From positions 1-19,036 of the forward strand of contig JAFEAR010000038.1 of NCBI GenBank assembly GCA_018266335.1: a DNA stretch of 19,036 bases, written 5' to 3'. Below the pieces are notes generated by a model. That model was not told the DNA's origin. It searched no databases and saw only the letters and a program-made list of their open reading frames with translations. The position numbers were made by a program, and so were the translations under genes. The stretch is from Bdellovibrionales bacterium. GTDB taxonomy: Bacteria; Bdellovibrionota; UBA2428. Positions 7,851 through 14,681 of the stretch are shown piece by piece. The first letter of the stretch is position 1; each line of letters starts with the position of its first letter.

Positions 7851-8012
7851 CTACTTACATCCACAGCGAGCCGGTGGCGATTGCTTGACCGGGCCGCAAC
7901 ATTCCGCCTTTTCTGCCGGTTCGCAACAGGTCTTGACTTCGTTTGCCGCACAGCACGACTGCTGAGCATCCTCGGATTTCTTATTGGTCTTCGGAAGCGT
8001 GTTCTGGTTCAT
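7851..8012 (-). CDS. 53-residue Cys-rich metallothionein-like peptide
   Basis: This short frame begins with ATG at 8010-8012, preceded by TTAGGAGA with the AGGAG nine bases from the start, and ends with TAG at 7851-7853. The peptide has eight cysteines in 53 residues: Cys pairs at 20/21, 29/30 and 38/39, exactly nine residues apart, then CGC at 50-52. It has no aromatic residues and no histidine, and is rich in Lys, Glu and Pro. It has no hydrophobic segment, so it is expected in the cytoplasm. The composition and its position as last gene of the leftward ars cluster point to As(III) or soft-metal binding as a buffer or chaperone. I recognise no named family. It is 133 bases downstream of the DUF2180-like gene and could be co-transcribed or have its own promoter. 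Confidence 0.7.
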   Translation of the reverse strand: MNQNTLPKTNKKSEDAQQSCCAANEVKTCCEPAEKAECCGPVKQSPPARCGCK

Positions 8013-8145
8013 ATGTTTTGTCTCCTAAGGCACAATTGCCTCACTCAGATGGACGAGATCTTTCGAAGAAGATGCAGGCGAGCAACATGAAATTCTCTGC
8101 CATTCTTGCAGACCGAATTGCATCGGATCGCAAGAGCGGCATGGA

Positions 8146-8412
8146 TCAATATGTTGATTTGTAGAGGGTCTCGTGATCCGGGACTTCCTCGGCTTCAATT
8201 GCCTTGGGTTGCTGAAGGGCTTCCAAGCAAGTACGGCAGAGTAGCGCGCGCGCCTTCTTGGGCAGTGCCACAGTTTTTGCAATTGGTTCATGCCCCAAAA
8301 TCACATCTGGAACGATCGTTCCGTGATTTTCGCAGAGTCCAACCGAACAGTGATGGCAAACCCCTATCGCTTCATTGCGATCGCCTTGAATCGTACAGTC
8401 GTAACATCTCAT
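8146..8412 (-). CDS. DUF2180-like small zinc-finger protein
   Basis: An 88-residue protein whose first 30 residues hold a zinc-binding pattern: Cys3, Cys6, Cys19, Cys22, Cys27 and His30, with a His-His pair at 20/21. Cys59 and Cys62 follow further on. The opening MRCYDC and GVCHHC match the DUF2180 family as I recall it, small cysteine-rich proteins of unknown function known from archaea and some bacteria. ATG at 8410-8412 is preceded by AAGGAG at 7 bases, a very good ribosome binding site. It lies 15 bases after the acr3 stop codon in the same direction, so it is probably in the arsenic operon. A role as metal sensor, chaperone or protein-protein adaptor is possible; none is shown. Confidence 0.8.
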   Translation of the reverse strand: MRCYDCTIQGDRNEAIGVCHHCSVGLCENHGTIVPDVILGHEPIAKTVALPKKARALLCRTCLEALQQPKAIEAEEVPDHETLYKSTY

Positions 8413-8427
8413 GAGGAAACTCCTTGT

Positions 8428-9519
8428 CTAAATGCTCTCGCTCTGCGGGAACCAGTGGCGCGTACGATTGCAGAAGGCGCATACGGAGAGCATCACGGGA
8501 ACTTCGATCAGCACGCCGACCACAGTCGCCAGCGCAGCCCCGGATTCAGGGCCGAACAACGCAATGGATGTTGCGACCGCGAGCTCAAAGAAATTACTGG
8601 CTCCAATCAGCGCCCCAGGCGCGGCGATCGCATATTCGACCTTGAAAAAGCGCATCAGTCCGTAGGTGAGCGATGAGTTGAAATAGACCTGAATCAGAAT
8701 CGGGACAGCGATCAGAAGGACATGCGTGAACTTGCCGGTAATGTTGTCGGCCTGAAAGCCAAAGATCATTACCAGTGTTGCGAGTAACGCCAGCATGCTC
8801 ACGGGACCGAACCGAGGCAGAAAGTCCTTTTCGAACCATTCCAGGCCGTGCTGCCCAACAAGCCAGGTTCTTAGCGCCACACCGACTACCAGGGGGATGA
8901 CGATAAAAACAACCACTGAATAGACCAGGACCTGAAATGGCACTTCGAGCGACGAAGCGCCGCTCACCAGGTAACGCACAATCGGTGCGAAAAGGATGAG
9001 CATGATCAAGTCATTCACCGACACCTGAACCAGCGTGTACGCCGGGTCCCCGTCCGTCAGATAGCTCCACACGAACACCATTGCGGTGCAAGGGGCAGCG
9101 GCGAGAATGATGCAGCCGGCAATGTATTGGGAAGCCTCGTCCGGTGTTAACAGGGAGGCGAACACAATCCGGAAGAATAGCCAGGCTACGAACGCCATGG
9201 AGAACGGCTTGACGATCCAGTTGATGAAGAGAGTAATCAACAAGCCGCGAGGCTTTTGGCCCACTTTTCGGATGGAGCCGAAGTCCACTTTCATCATCAT
9301 CGGAATGATCATCAGCCAGATGAGTACGGCGATCGGTATGTTGATCTGGCTGCCCGCCCCGAACTCCAGGCCTCGAAGTGACTGGATGGGGCCCGGCGCC
9401 AGTTTCCCCAAGGCGATACCAGCCACCATGCAAAGCGCCACCCAAAGACTCAGGTAGCGTTCGAATAGGTTCAGCTTCTTCTCGGGTACAGCCCCGGTCT
9501 GCAAGGCTTCTTTCGCCAT
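8428..9519 (-). CDS. acr3: Acr3-type arsenite efflux permease
   Basis: A 363-residue membrane protein with about ten hydrophobic segments and the hallmarks of the ACR3 family: the essential cysteine in AAPCTAMVFVW (Cys144), the conserved VNDLIM segment at 168-173, and the glutamate in GASNFFELAVA (Glu312). The family exports arsenite (and some members antimonite) using the proton gradient, and can couple with the ATPase ArsA. It follows arsA by 12 bases, and its ribosome binding site (AAGGA, nine bases from the ATG) overlaps the arsA stop codon, so translation is probably coupled. Cysteines 347 and 350 at the C-terminus form a CxxC that could also touch As(III). Sometimes named arsB in annotation, but it is not of the ArsB fold. 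Confidence 0.95.
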   Translation of the reverse strand: MAKEALQTGAVPEKKLNLFERYLSLWVALCMVAGIALGKLAPGPIQSLRGLEFGAGSQINIPIAVLIWLMIIPMMMKVDFGSIRKVGQKPRGLLITLFINWIVKPFSMAFVAWLFFRIVFASLLTPDEASQYIAGCIILAAAPCTAMVFVWSYLTDGDPAYTLVQVSVNDLIMLILFAPIVRYLVSGASSLEVPFQVLVYSVVVFIVIPLVVGVALRTWLVGQHGLEWFEKDFLPRFGPVSMLALLATLVMIFGFQADNITGKFTHVLLIAVPILIQVYFNSSLTYGLMRFFKVEYAIAAPGALIGASNFFELAVATSIALFGPESGAALATVVGVLIEVPVMLSVCAFCNRTRHWFPQSESI

Positions 9520-9531
9520 AATTCTCTATCC

Positions 9532-11319
9532 TTATGCTGGCAGGAGAGTGCCACCGGCCAATTCTCTGAGTGCATCCGGGCCAATCGGTTCATTCGCCCG
9601 CCATGGCACCACCGCGACTCGCATGGCATACTTCTCACTCACCTCGCGAATGTAAATCTTCTCTCGCTCGGCTTTTGCTTCAAGCACCGGATCGGTCGAT
9701 CCCGCTAGCAAGAAGCTCTGGTTGATCACCCACCCGTAAGGCTCAATGCCGGCTCTCCGTAGATCTTCCTGAAGCCGGGCAGCTTCATGCACTGGTGTCG
9801 CTTCAGGCAATGCTACCAACAGAACTTTGGTGAAAGTCGAATTCCTCAGGCGGGGCAGCAGTTCGCGAACAGCGTCAGGAACGTCGCTTGCATTGCGGGA
9901 GATCTCGCGATGATACGCCTCAGCCGCATCCAGCAGCAGCAGCGTGTGCCCGGTCGGCGCAGTGTCAAGAATCACGAAGCCACTTTGTCCCTTCGCCACT
10001 TCATCGGCAAAGGCCCGAAAGACGGCGATCTCTTCCGTGCATGGCGAGCGAAGGTCTTCCTCGAGTAAAGCAAGCCCTTTCTCGTCGAGGTTCGGTGCTG
10101 ATTGCGCCATAACTTCGCGTGAGTACTTCCCAGTCTCCTCATGCGGATCGATCCGGCTCAAGGTGAGGCCCGGCACGGCGTCCTGCACTGCCGCTGCGAT
10201 ATGCGCCGCTGGGTCCGTAGTGCTGAGGTGGACGCGGTGGCCGCGTTCGGCGAGTGCCACCGCAACCGCCGCCGCAATCGTGGTTTTTCCAACACCACCC
10301 TTACCCATTGTGAGGACGACACCATGTCCCGACACTTCAAGCTCGTCGATCAATGAACCTAATAAGGAGATAGACGAAAGATCAAAATCGGCACTGACAC
10401 TGGAAGAGACGGCATCCGCTGAAGGATTCGAGACACGCCGCAGATTTGTTGCGCCAATTGGAGCAAAAGACAAGGTCGGCACCTCGATCCTCTTCAACTC
10501 CCCGAGCGCCGTTGGCATCTTGTCCAAAGCCGCTAGGGCCCGCGATTCGAGCGCCATCGCGATCGGATCGTCTTTAGCTGTGGCTTGAAACATCGCATTC
10601 AATGCCAGCGTGATGTGTCGGATACCAGCTTCGCCAAGTTCCGAGCGAGTGCGTTCCGCCTCTGCCAAAGCTGCCGTATCCGGACGGCTGACTAGGATCA
10701 CGGTTGTAACTAAGGGATCGAGTAAATTCTCAACGCTGGCCGCATACATTGCCTGCTGGGCTTGGAGCCCTGCTAGTGGTCCCAGGCAAGAGGTCCCCGT
10801 AGAGTTTGTCGCTATGAACTCGGTCCACGCTGCAGGCAGCTTTAAGAGACGTAGCGTGTGACCCGTTGGTGCAGTATCGAATATCACGTGATCGAAGCGG
10901 GCTGAAGCAGCCGGATCAGCGAGCAGCTTCGTAAATTCGTCGAACGCCGCGATTTCAACCGTGCAGGCACCCGAGAGCTGCTCCTCCATACTGTTCAACG
11001 CGGCAGGCGGCAGGATGCCACGGTATGGGCCGATGATTCGTTCGCGGTAGGCATGAGCAGCCGCTTCAGGATCGATGTTCAGAGCTTCCAGATTGGCAAC
11101 GTCTTTGACGGAGACAGCCAGGTCTTGATTTCCTAGATCCGTTTCCAGAACTTCGTCCAGGTTGGAGGCGGGGTCGGTACTCACGAGCAACACCTTCTTG
11201 CCCCCATCAGCTAGTGCGACGGCGGTGGCGCAAGCGAGGGTGGTCTTGCCTACGCCACCTTTCCCCGTGAACAGGAGAACTCTCGTTGGGTTCTCGACAA
11301 CTAGGTCGGCGACGTCCAT
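9532..11319 (-). CDS. arsA: Arsenite-stimulated ATPase ArsA (two-domain)
   Basis: This 595-residue protein has two homologous nucleotide-binding halves. P-loops GKGGVGKTT are at 19-27 and 339-347, and DTAPTGHT signature motifs at 148-155 and 452-459. The three cysteines expected to form the As(III) allosteric site are all present: Cys119 (CTVEIA), Cys178 (SCLGPLAG) and Cys427 (CTEEIA). Full length for the family, with the usual linker between halves. The ATG at 11317-11319 shares one base with the arsD stop (TAATG) and has AAGGAG eight bases upstream; a longer GTG start at 11328 is less likely. ArsA energises arsenite efflux; here the membrane partner is Acr3 instead of ArsB. ArsD just upstream is its As(III) chaperone. 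Confidence 0.96.
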   Translation of the reverse strand: MDVADLVVENPTRVLLFTGKGGVGKTTLACATAVALADGGKKVLLVSTDPASNLDEVLETDLGNQDLAVSVKDVANLEALNIDPEAAAHAYRERIIGPYRGILPPAALNSMEEQLSGACTVEIAAFDEFTKLLADPAASARFDHVIFDTAPTGHTLRLLKLPAAWTEFIATNSTGTSCLGPLAGLQAQQAMYAASVENLLDPLVTTVILVSRPDTAALAEAERTRSELGEAGIRHITLALNAMFQATAKDDPIAMALESRALAALDKMPTALGELKRIEVPTLSFAPIGATNLRRVSNPSADAVSSSVSADFDLSSISLLGSLIDELEVSGHGVVLTMGKGGVGKTTIAAAVAVALAERGHRVHLSTTDPAAHIAAAVQDAVPGLTLSRIDPHEETGKYSREVMAQSAPNLDEKGLALLEEDLRSPCTEEIAVFRAFADEVAKGQSGFVILDTAPTGHTLLLLDAAEAYHREISRNASDVPDAVRELLPRLRNSTFTKVLLVALPEATPVHEAARLQEDLRRAGIEPYGWVINQSFLLAGSTDPVLEAKAEREKIYIREVSEKYAMRVAVVPWRANEPIGPDALRELAGGTLLPA

Positions 11320-11762
11320 TAGCAGCACTCCTTGCCGCTGGGCTTACTTTCGAGGATGGGCAATTCCATCGCTGATTGATCGGTTTTGACGCCTGCCCAA
11401 CGGGCTAAAGTGTGGCGAACAGGATACTTCCCCTTGCTCATCACTTCTCCATTGACGAGGATCATGGGTAGACAATCCGTTCCCTCGGCTGTCAGCGCCG
11501 TCTTGACGCTTTCGTTTCCCGCAAATGCAGCCGGTTCCTGAGAAAGATTGTGCCGCCGAACTTCGACGCCTTGGGAAGCTAACCATTCCAGATCGGCCGC
11601 GAACCTAGGCAGGAACGGATCGGGAGCAGGGCCGCAGACGCCTGTTGAACAACACATTGCAGGGTCATAGACATCCACGAGCGTCTTCGTTTTGGTAACG
11701 CCACCCGTCTCTCCGAGCACTTGATTCTCCGTATCTTTTGCGCCAATCGTTGCTTTGTTCAT
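11319..11762 (-). CDS. arsD: Arsenite metallochaperone ArsD
   Basis: The 147-residue protein contains VYDPAMCCSTGVCG, with Cys37, Cys38 and Cys43 equivalent to the As(III)-binding Cys12, Cys13 and Cys18 of the E. coli plasmid protein. It has the thioredoxin-like body (LPMILVNGEVMSKGKYP near 98-114) and ends with a Cys pair at 146/147. About 25 extra residues precede the family start. The ATG at 11762 has no Shine-Dalgarno sequence; an in-frame GTG at residue 15 has GGAG six bases upstream and may be the true start. The gene overlaps arsA by one base. It binds As(III) from cellular thiols and passes it to ArsA. A promoter with an inverted repeat lies directly upstream. Confidence 0.93.
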   Translation of the reverse strand: MNKATIGAKDTENQVLGETGGVTKTKTLVDVYDPAMCCSTGVCGPAPDPFLPRFAADLEWLASQGVEVRRHNLSQEPAAFAGNESVKTALTAEGTDCLPMILVNGEVMSKGKYPVRHTLARWAGVKTDQSAMELPILESKPSGKECC

Positions 11763-11773
11763 AGGTCAGGAAC

Positions 11774-11788
11774 TCATTAATTCGATGA
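11774..11788. promoter_or_regulatory. Imperfect inverted repeat, possible ArsR operator
   Basis: TCATTAATTCGATGA is a 15-base imperfect palindrome (arms TCAT/ATGA) that overlaps the predicted -10 box and start region of the leftward arsD promoter. Its place fits repression by a small winged-helix regulator such as the ArsR encoded at 13333-13713. The arms are short, so chance is possible. Confidence 0.35.
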
Positions 11789-11813
11789 TAGCAGAAATAC
11801 AGAAGTCATACAA
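11785..11813 (-). promoter_or_regulatory. Promoter of arsD-arsA-acr3
   Basis: On the minus strand TTGTAT (11813-11808) and TATCAT (11790-11785) have exact 17-base spacing. The -10 box matches five of six consensus bases. Transcription would start near 11778, about 16 bases before the arsD ATG, and the -35 box lies just past the stop codon of the upstream tlpA-like gene. Confidence 0.5.
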
Positions 11814-11816
11814 GCT

Positions 11817-12317
11817 CTACTTTCCGAGAAGTGCTTCAAGATCACGCACGTACTCGGCGCGCTCCACTAGACCGGTGTGGACGCCGGCCACTCGCCCCTG
11901 CCGGTCAATCAGAAAGCTGGTTGGCAACGACTCGACGCCCCCATACTGCTTCATTGTTGCCTCCGTACCCATGACGATTGGATAGTTCACAGTCACCGAC
12001 TTCAGAAAGTCTTGAACTTCCTTCACATCGTCATCAGCCGAGACACCAAGAACGACGAGACCTTTCGCCTGATGCTGCTTTTGGAATTCAACGAACCATG
12101 GGATCTCCTTCTTGCAGGGGCCACACCAAGTAGCCCAGAAGTTCAGCAGAACCACCTTTCCCTTGAGGCTGGAGAGCGCGACATCCTTTCCATCCAGGCC
12201 CTTTAAGGTGAAATTGGGGGCAGCTTTGCGGTTGGCAGCCGGCTTGATCGCCGCCGATGCTCCGACGGAGAAGAAGAGGCAGACGCCAAAAAAGATTCGA
12301 AGATTGACAGATTTCAT
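11817..12317 (-). CDS. Exported TlpA/ResA-like thioredoxin-fold protein
   Basis: This 166-residue protein has a signal peptide (about 1-23, basic start then a hydrophobic core ending GASAA) and a thioredoxin fold with the active site WCGPC (Cys65, Cys68) and the cis-proline loop LPTSFLID. The layout is that of the TlpA/ResA/DsbE group: periplasmic or membrane-facing thiol reductases that keep cysteines reduced and usually receive electrons from DsbD or CcdA. It lies upstream of arsD in the same direction, with 54 bases between, and diverges from trxB. A cytoplasmic thioredoxin for ArsC would lack the signal, so this one most likely serves exported partners, possibly fed by the DsbD of the divergent operon. 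Confidence 0.88.
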   Translation of the reverse strand: MKSVNLRIFFGVCLFFSVGASAAIKPAANRKAAPNFTLKGLDGKDVALSSLKGKVVLLNFWATWCGPCKKEIPWFVEFQKQHQAKGLVVLGVSADDDVKEVQDFLKSVTVNYPIVMGTEATMKQYGGVESLPTSFLIDRQGRVAGVHTGLVERAEYVRDLEALLGK

Positions 12318-12331
12318 TATTCCGGTATTCT
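12304..12331 (+). promoter_or_regulatory. Promoter of trxB-arsR-arsC operon
   Basis: A perfect -35 box TTGACA at 12304-12309, inside the start of the divergent tlpA-like gene, is followed after 16 bases by TATTCT at 12326-12331. A second candidate -10, TAGAAT at 12331-12336, would need a 21-base spacer. Initiation near 12338 supports the trxB start at 12374. Confidence 0.45.
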
Positions 12332-12336
12332 AGAAT
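12327..12336. promoter_or_regulatory. Palindrome in the divergent promoter
   Basis: ATTCTAGAAT is a perfect 10-base palindrome between the divergent tlpA-like and trxB starts. It overlaps the -10 region of the rightward promoter and gives TAGAAT on both strands. It could be part of an ArsR operator or back-to-back -10 boxes. Confidence 0.35.
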
Positions 12337-12373
12337 CATGGTAGCTTCAAACGCAAGCTGCTCGTCGGAAAGT

Positions 12374-13336
12374 ATGAAATCACTGATCATCGTTGGCGCT
12401 GGCTGTGCAGGCAATACTGCAGCGATTTACTCCGCGCGAGCGGGCCTGAAGCCCCTCGTCCTTGAAGGCCCATATGCTGGCGGCCAACTTGCCTTGACTA
12501 CGGAAGTTGAAAACTTTCCTGGCTTCCCTGAAGGAATTCAGGGCCCCGAACTAGTTCAACGCATGAAAGATCAGGCGATCAAGTTTGGAGCCGAATACCG
12601 AGCGGCAACTGTCGAAGAGGCAGATCTCCTGACGCGACCCTTTCGGCTCAAAATTGATTCTGAATGGGTCGAGGCACAAGCCATTATTGTGGCCTCGGGC
12701 GCTTCCGCCCGCTGGCTGGGACTGCCTGATGAGGGTAGATTCATCGGGAAGGGTCTCAGTTCGTGCGCTACTTGCGACGGCTTCTTCTACAGAGGGAAGC
12801 GGGTACTTGTCGTTGGCGGCGGGGACTCAGCAATGGAAGAGGCCAATTTCCTCACCCGATTCGCGTCGGAGGTACTGCTTGTTCATCGCCGCGAACACTT
12901 CCGTGCATCGAAGATTATGCTTGACCGCGTTCAGGCAAATCCGAAAATTCGAATCCAGGTCAATGCCGTCATTGAAGAGGTGCTTGGCGCCGATACCGGC
13001 GGGGTCACTGGTGCGACACTCCGCAACGTGACGACGGGCAAAACTTGGACAGAAAGCGCTGATGGCATTTTCGTGGCCATCGGGCATGTACCAAACACGG
13101 GGCCGTTTGCAGGGCAATTGGAACTCGACGCCGAAGGCTATATTGTTTCCCGCGGCTGGGCAAGCACGAGCGTCGAGGGTGTATTTCACGCAGGTGACGT
13201 GCAAGACCGGCGCTATCGTCAGGCCATCACTGCAAGCGGGTCAGGTTGCATGGCCGCAATGGAGGCCGAACGTTTTCTCGAATCCCTTGGTCACTCGGCG
13301 GACTCAATGTCTTTAATGCAGGAGGTTGCAAGATGA
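12374..13336 (+). CDS. trxB: Thioredoxin reductase
   Basis: A 320-residue protein from the ATG at 12374, which begins MKSLIIVGAG as usual for the family; an upstream ATG at 12338 would add twelve odd residues and coincides with the predicted transcription start. It has the FAD motif GAGCAG (8-13), the redox-active CATC (Cys131, Cys134), GGGDSA for NADPH binding, the HRREHFRAS segment that contacts the 2'-phosphate, and a C-terminal FAD-binding GDV segment. The proline normally in the first motif is replaced by Cys11. It would reduce thioredoxin with NADPH, feeding ArsC and, across the membrane, DsbD. Its stop overlaps the arsR start (ATGA). No cytoplasmic thioredoxin gene is in the window. 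Confidence 0.93.
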   Translation: MKSLIIVGAGCAGNTAAIYSARAGLKPLVLEGPYAGGQLALTTEVENFPGFPEGIQGPELVQRMKDQAIKFGAEYRAATVEEADLLTRPFRLKIDSEWVEAQAIIVASGASARWLGLPDEGRFIGKGLSSCATCDGFFYRGKRVLVVGGGDSAMEEANFLTRFASEVLLVHRREHFRASKIMLDRVQANPKIRIQVNAVIEEVLGADTGGVTGATLRNVTTGKTWTESADGIFVAIGHVPNTGPFAGQLELDAEGYIVSRGWASTSVEGVFHAGDVQDRRYRQAITASGSGCMAAMEAERFLESLGHSADSMSLMQEVAR

Positions 13337-13713
13337 GCTTGACTTTAGAAAAGAAGGGGAAAACCAGCAAATCGGAGCCCGTGGACTCGGCGCGCTTCGC
13401 CGACATGTTTGCTGCCATCGGCACCGATGCTCGCCTTCGCATTCTTCGCTTGTTGCTCTCGTCCCATCCCGAGGGACTGATCGTCGGCGAAATCCAAAGC
13501 GAATTGGGAATTCCGGCATCGACCCTCTCTCATCACCTGGACAAATTGAAAAACGAAGAACTCGTCACGGTGGAGCGCCGCAGCACCTTTCTCTGGTACC
13601 GCGCGAATACTGAGACGCTTCAGGAATTACTAGGCTTTCTTTACTCCGAATGCTGCACACGCAATAAAGCGGTGAAGCCCGAAAATATTACTAAATTTTG
13701 CAAATCATGCTGA
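13333..13713 (+). CDS. arsR: ArsR-family arsenic-responsive repressor
   Basis: A 126-residue winged-helix regulator. ATG at 13333 has GGAGG seven bases upstream and overlaps the trxB stop. The helix-turn-helix is around IPASTLSHHLDKLKNEELV (60-78). It lacks the Cys-Val-Cys motif of the E. coli type in the recognition helix; instead Cys107/Cys108 and Cys123/Cys126 lie at the C-terminus, as in repressors such as that of Acidithiobacillus, where C-terminal cysteines bind As(III). Upon As(III) binding it should leave the DNA and release the divergent ars operons; the palindromes at 12327 and 11774 are candidate operators. It overlaps the upstream reading of the next gene only if that gene starts at the earlier ATG. 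Confidence 0.94.
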   Translation: MSLTLEKKGKTSKSEPVDSARFADMFAAIGTDARLRILRLLLSSHPEGLIVGEIQSELGIPASTLSHHLDKLKNEELVTVERRSTFLWYRANTETLQELLGFLYSECCTRNKAVKPENITKFCKSC

Positions 13714-13733
13714 GCACACAAGGAAACAACCGA

Positions 13734-14237
13734 ATGAGAATCACCCGACGCAAACTTCTGCAAACAGTCATTGCCACCCCTATTCTTCCTCTTGTCGCCG
13801 CTGTGGGCGGCAAGACAACGATCCTGGTCCTCTGCACAGGCAACTCCGCAAGAAGCCAGATGACTGAAGGTTTCCTCAAGTCGCTGGACCCGAATCTTGA
13901 AGTCTTCTCTGCTGGGACCAATCCTTCACCTCGCGTAAATCCATTCGCCATCAAGGCGATGAAGGAGATTGGAATCGACATCTCGGGTGGCAAACCCAAG
14001 AACGTCCGCCAGTTTCTCGGTCAGCCCTTCGACTATGTCGTCACCGTTTGCGACGATGCGGATAAGAATTGCCCCAACTTCACAGGGAAGGTAGGCAAGC
14101 GCCGCCATATCGGCTTCCCTGATCCCGCCAAGGCTACCGGAACCGACGACGAGAAGATGGCCATCTTCCGTAAAGTCCGCGATGACATTCGGAGCAAGTT
14201 CAAAGAATTTTACGCGACAGAGATCAAACGCGCCTAG
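13734..14237 (+). CDS. arsC: Arsenate reductase (LMW-PTPase type) with Tat-like leader
   Basis: This 167-residue protein starts at the ATG with AAGGA nine bases upstream. Residues 1-26 read as a twin-arginine leader: TRRKLLQ at 4-10, a moderately hydrophobic core, and a possible cleavage near VAA-VGG. The arsenate reductase domain begins directly after, with the catalytic loop CTGNSARS (Cys34, Arg40), Cys106 and Cys113 seven residues apart as the shuttle pair, and Asp130 in DP. All catalytic residues of the thioredoxin-linked ArsC class are present, so it should be active. ArsC proteins are normally cytoplasmic. An alternative GTG at 13803 would remove the leader but has no ribosome binding site. 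It sits between arsR and a second, leaderless arsC. Confidence 0.9.
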   Translation: MRITRRKLLQTVIATPILPLVAAVGGKTTILVLCTGNSARSQMTEGFLKSLDPNLEVFSAGTNPSPRVNPFAIKAMKEIGIDISGGKPKNVRQFLGQPFDYVVTVCDDADKNCPNFTGKVGKRRHIGFPDPAKATGTDDEKMAIFRKVRDDIRSKFKEFYATEIKRA

Positions 14238-14249
14238 CGGTTTCACCCC

Positions 14250-14672
14250 ATGCAAAAACAACGAGTGTTGATACTGTGCACTGGCAATTCCGCGCGGAGC
14301 CAGATGGCGGAGGGATTACTGCGATCGATGGCCGGAGATCGCTTTGAGGTTTTTAGCGCCGGCACCAAGCCAAGTCTTGTACGGCCTGAGGCCATTGCGG
14401 CAATGAACGATCTCGGGGTCGATATTACGTCTCACCGCTCCAAGTCAGTAGACGAATTCCTGGGCTCAGCGTTCGACTATGTGATTACGGTTTGCGATAA
14501 CGCGAAAGAAAGCTGTCCTATCTTTCCGGGTAGCACGAAGCGGATCCACTGGAGCTTTGAAGACCCAGCGGCCGTGGAGGGTGATGAAGCAACTCGCCTC
14601 GACTCTTTCCGGCGGATTCGCGATCAAATAGCGGATCGCTTCAAGGAATTTCTTGCTCAACCAGCGGATTGA
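14250..14672 (+). CDS. arsC: Arsenate reductase (LMW-PTPase type), cytoplasmic
   Basis: A 140-residue protein with the exact register of the Staphylococcus pI258 enzyme: the P-loop CTGNSARS gives Cys10 and Arg16, the shuttle cysteines are Cys82 and Cys89, and Asp105 is the general acid. It reduces arsenate to arsenite through a disulfide cascade that ends on thioredoxin, which would be regenerated by the TrxB of the same operon. No leader is present, in contrast to the preceding paralogue. It starts 12 bases after that gene, without a strong ribosome binding site, and is 9 bases from dsbD. Arsenite made here is the substrate for ArsD, ArsA and Acr3. Confidence 0.94.
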   Translation: MQKQRVLILCTGNSARSQMAEGLLRSMAGDRFEVFSAGTKPSLVRPEAIAAMNDLGVDITSHRSKSVDEFLGSAFDYVITVCDNAKESCPIFPGSTKRIHWSFEDPAAVEGDEATRLDSFRRIRDQIADRFKEFLAQPAD

Positions 14673-14681
14673 GATCTAACC

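Noticed and set aside
7306..7965. Plus-strand frame of 219 codons across the MFS end and terminator
   Set aside because: It reads through the strong terminator hairpin and overlaps the MFS gene in another frame; no family features.
8025..8123. Short minus-strand frame with a Cys pair between the DUF2180-like gene and the Cys-rich peptide
   Set aside because: About 32 codons, no ribosome binding site, and its end overlaps the ribosome binding site of the peptide gene; treated as intergenic.
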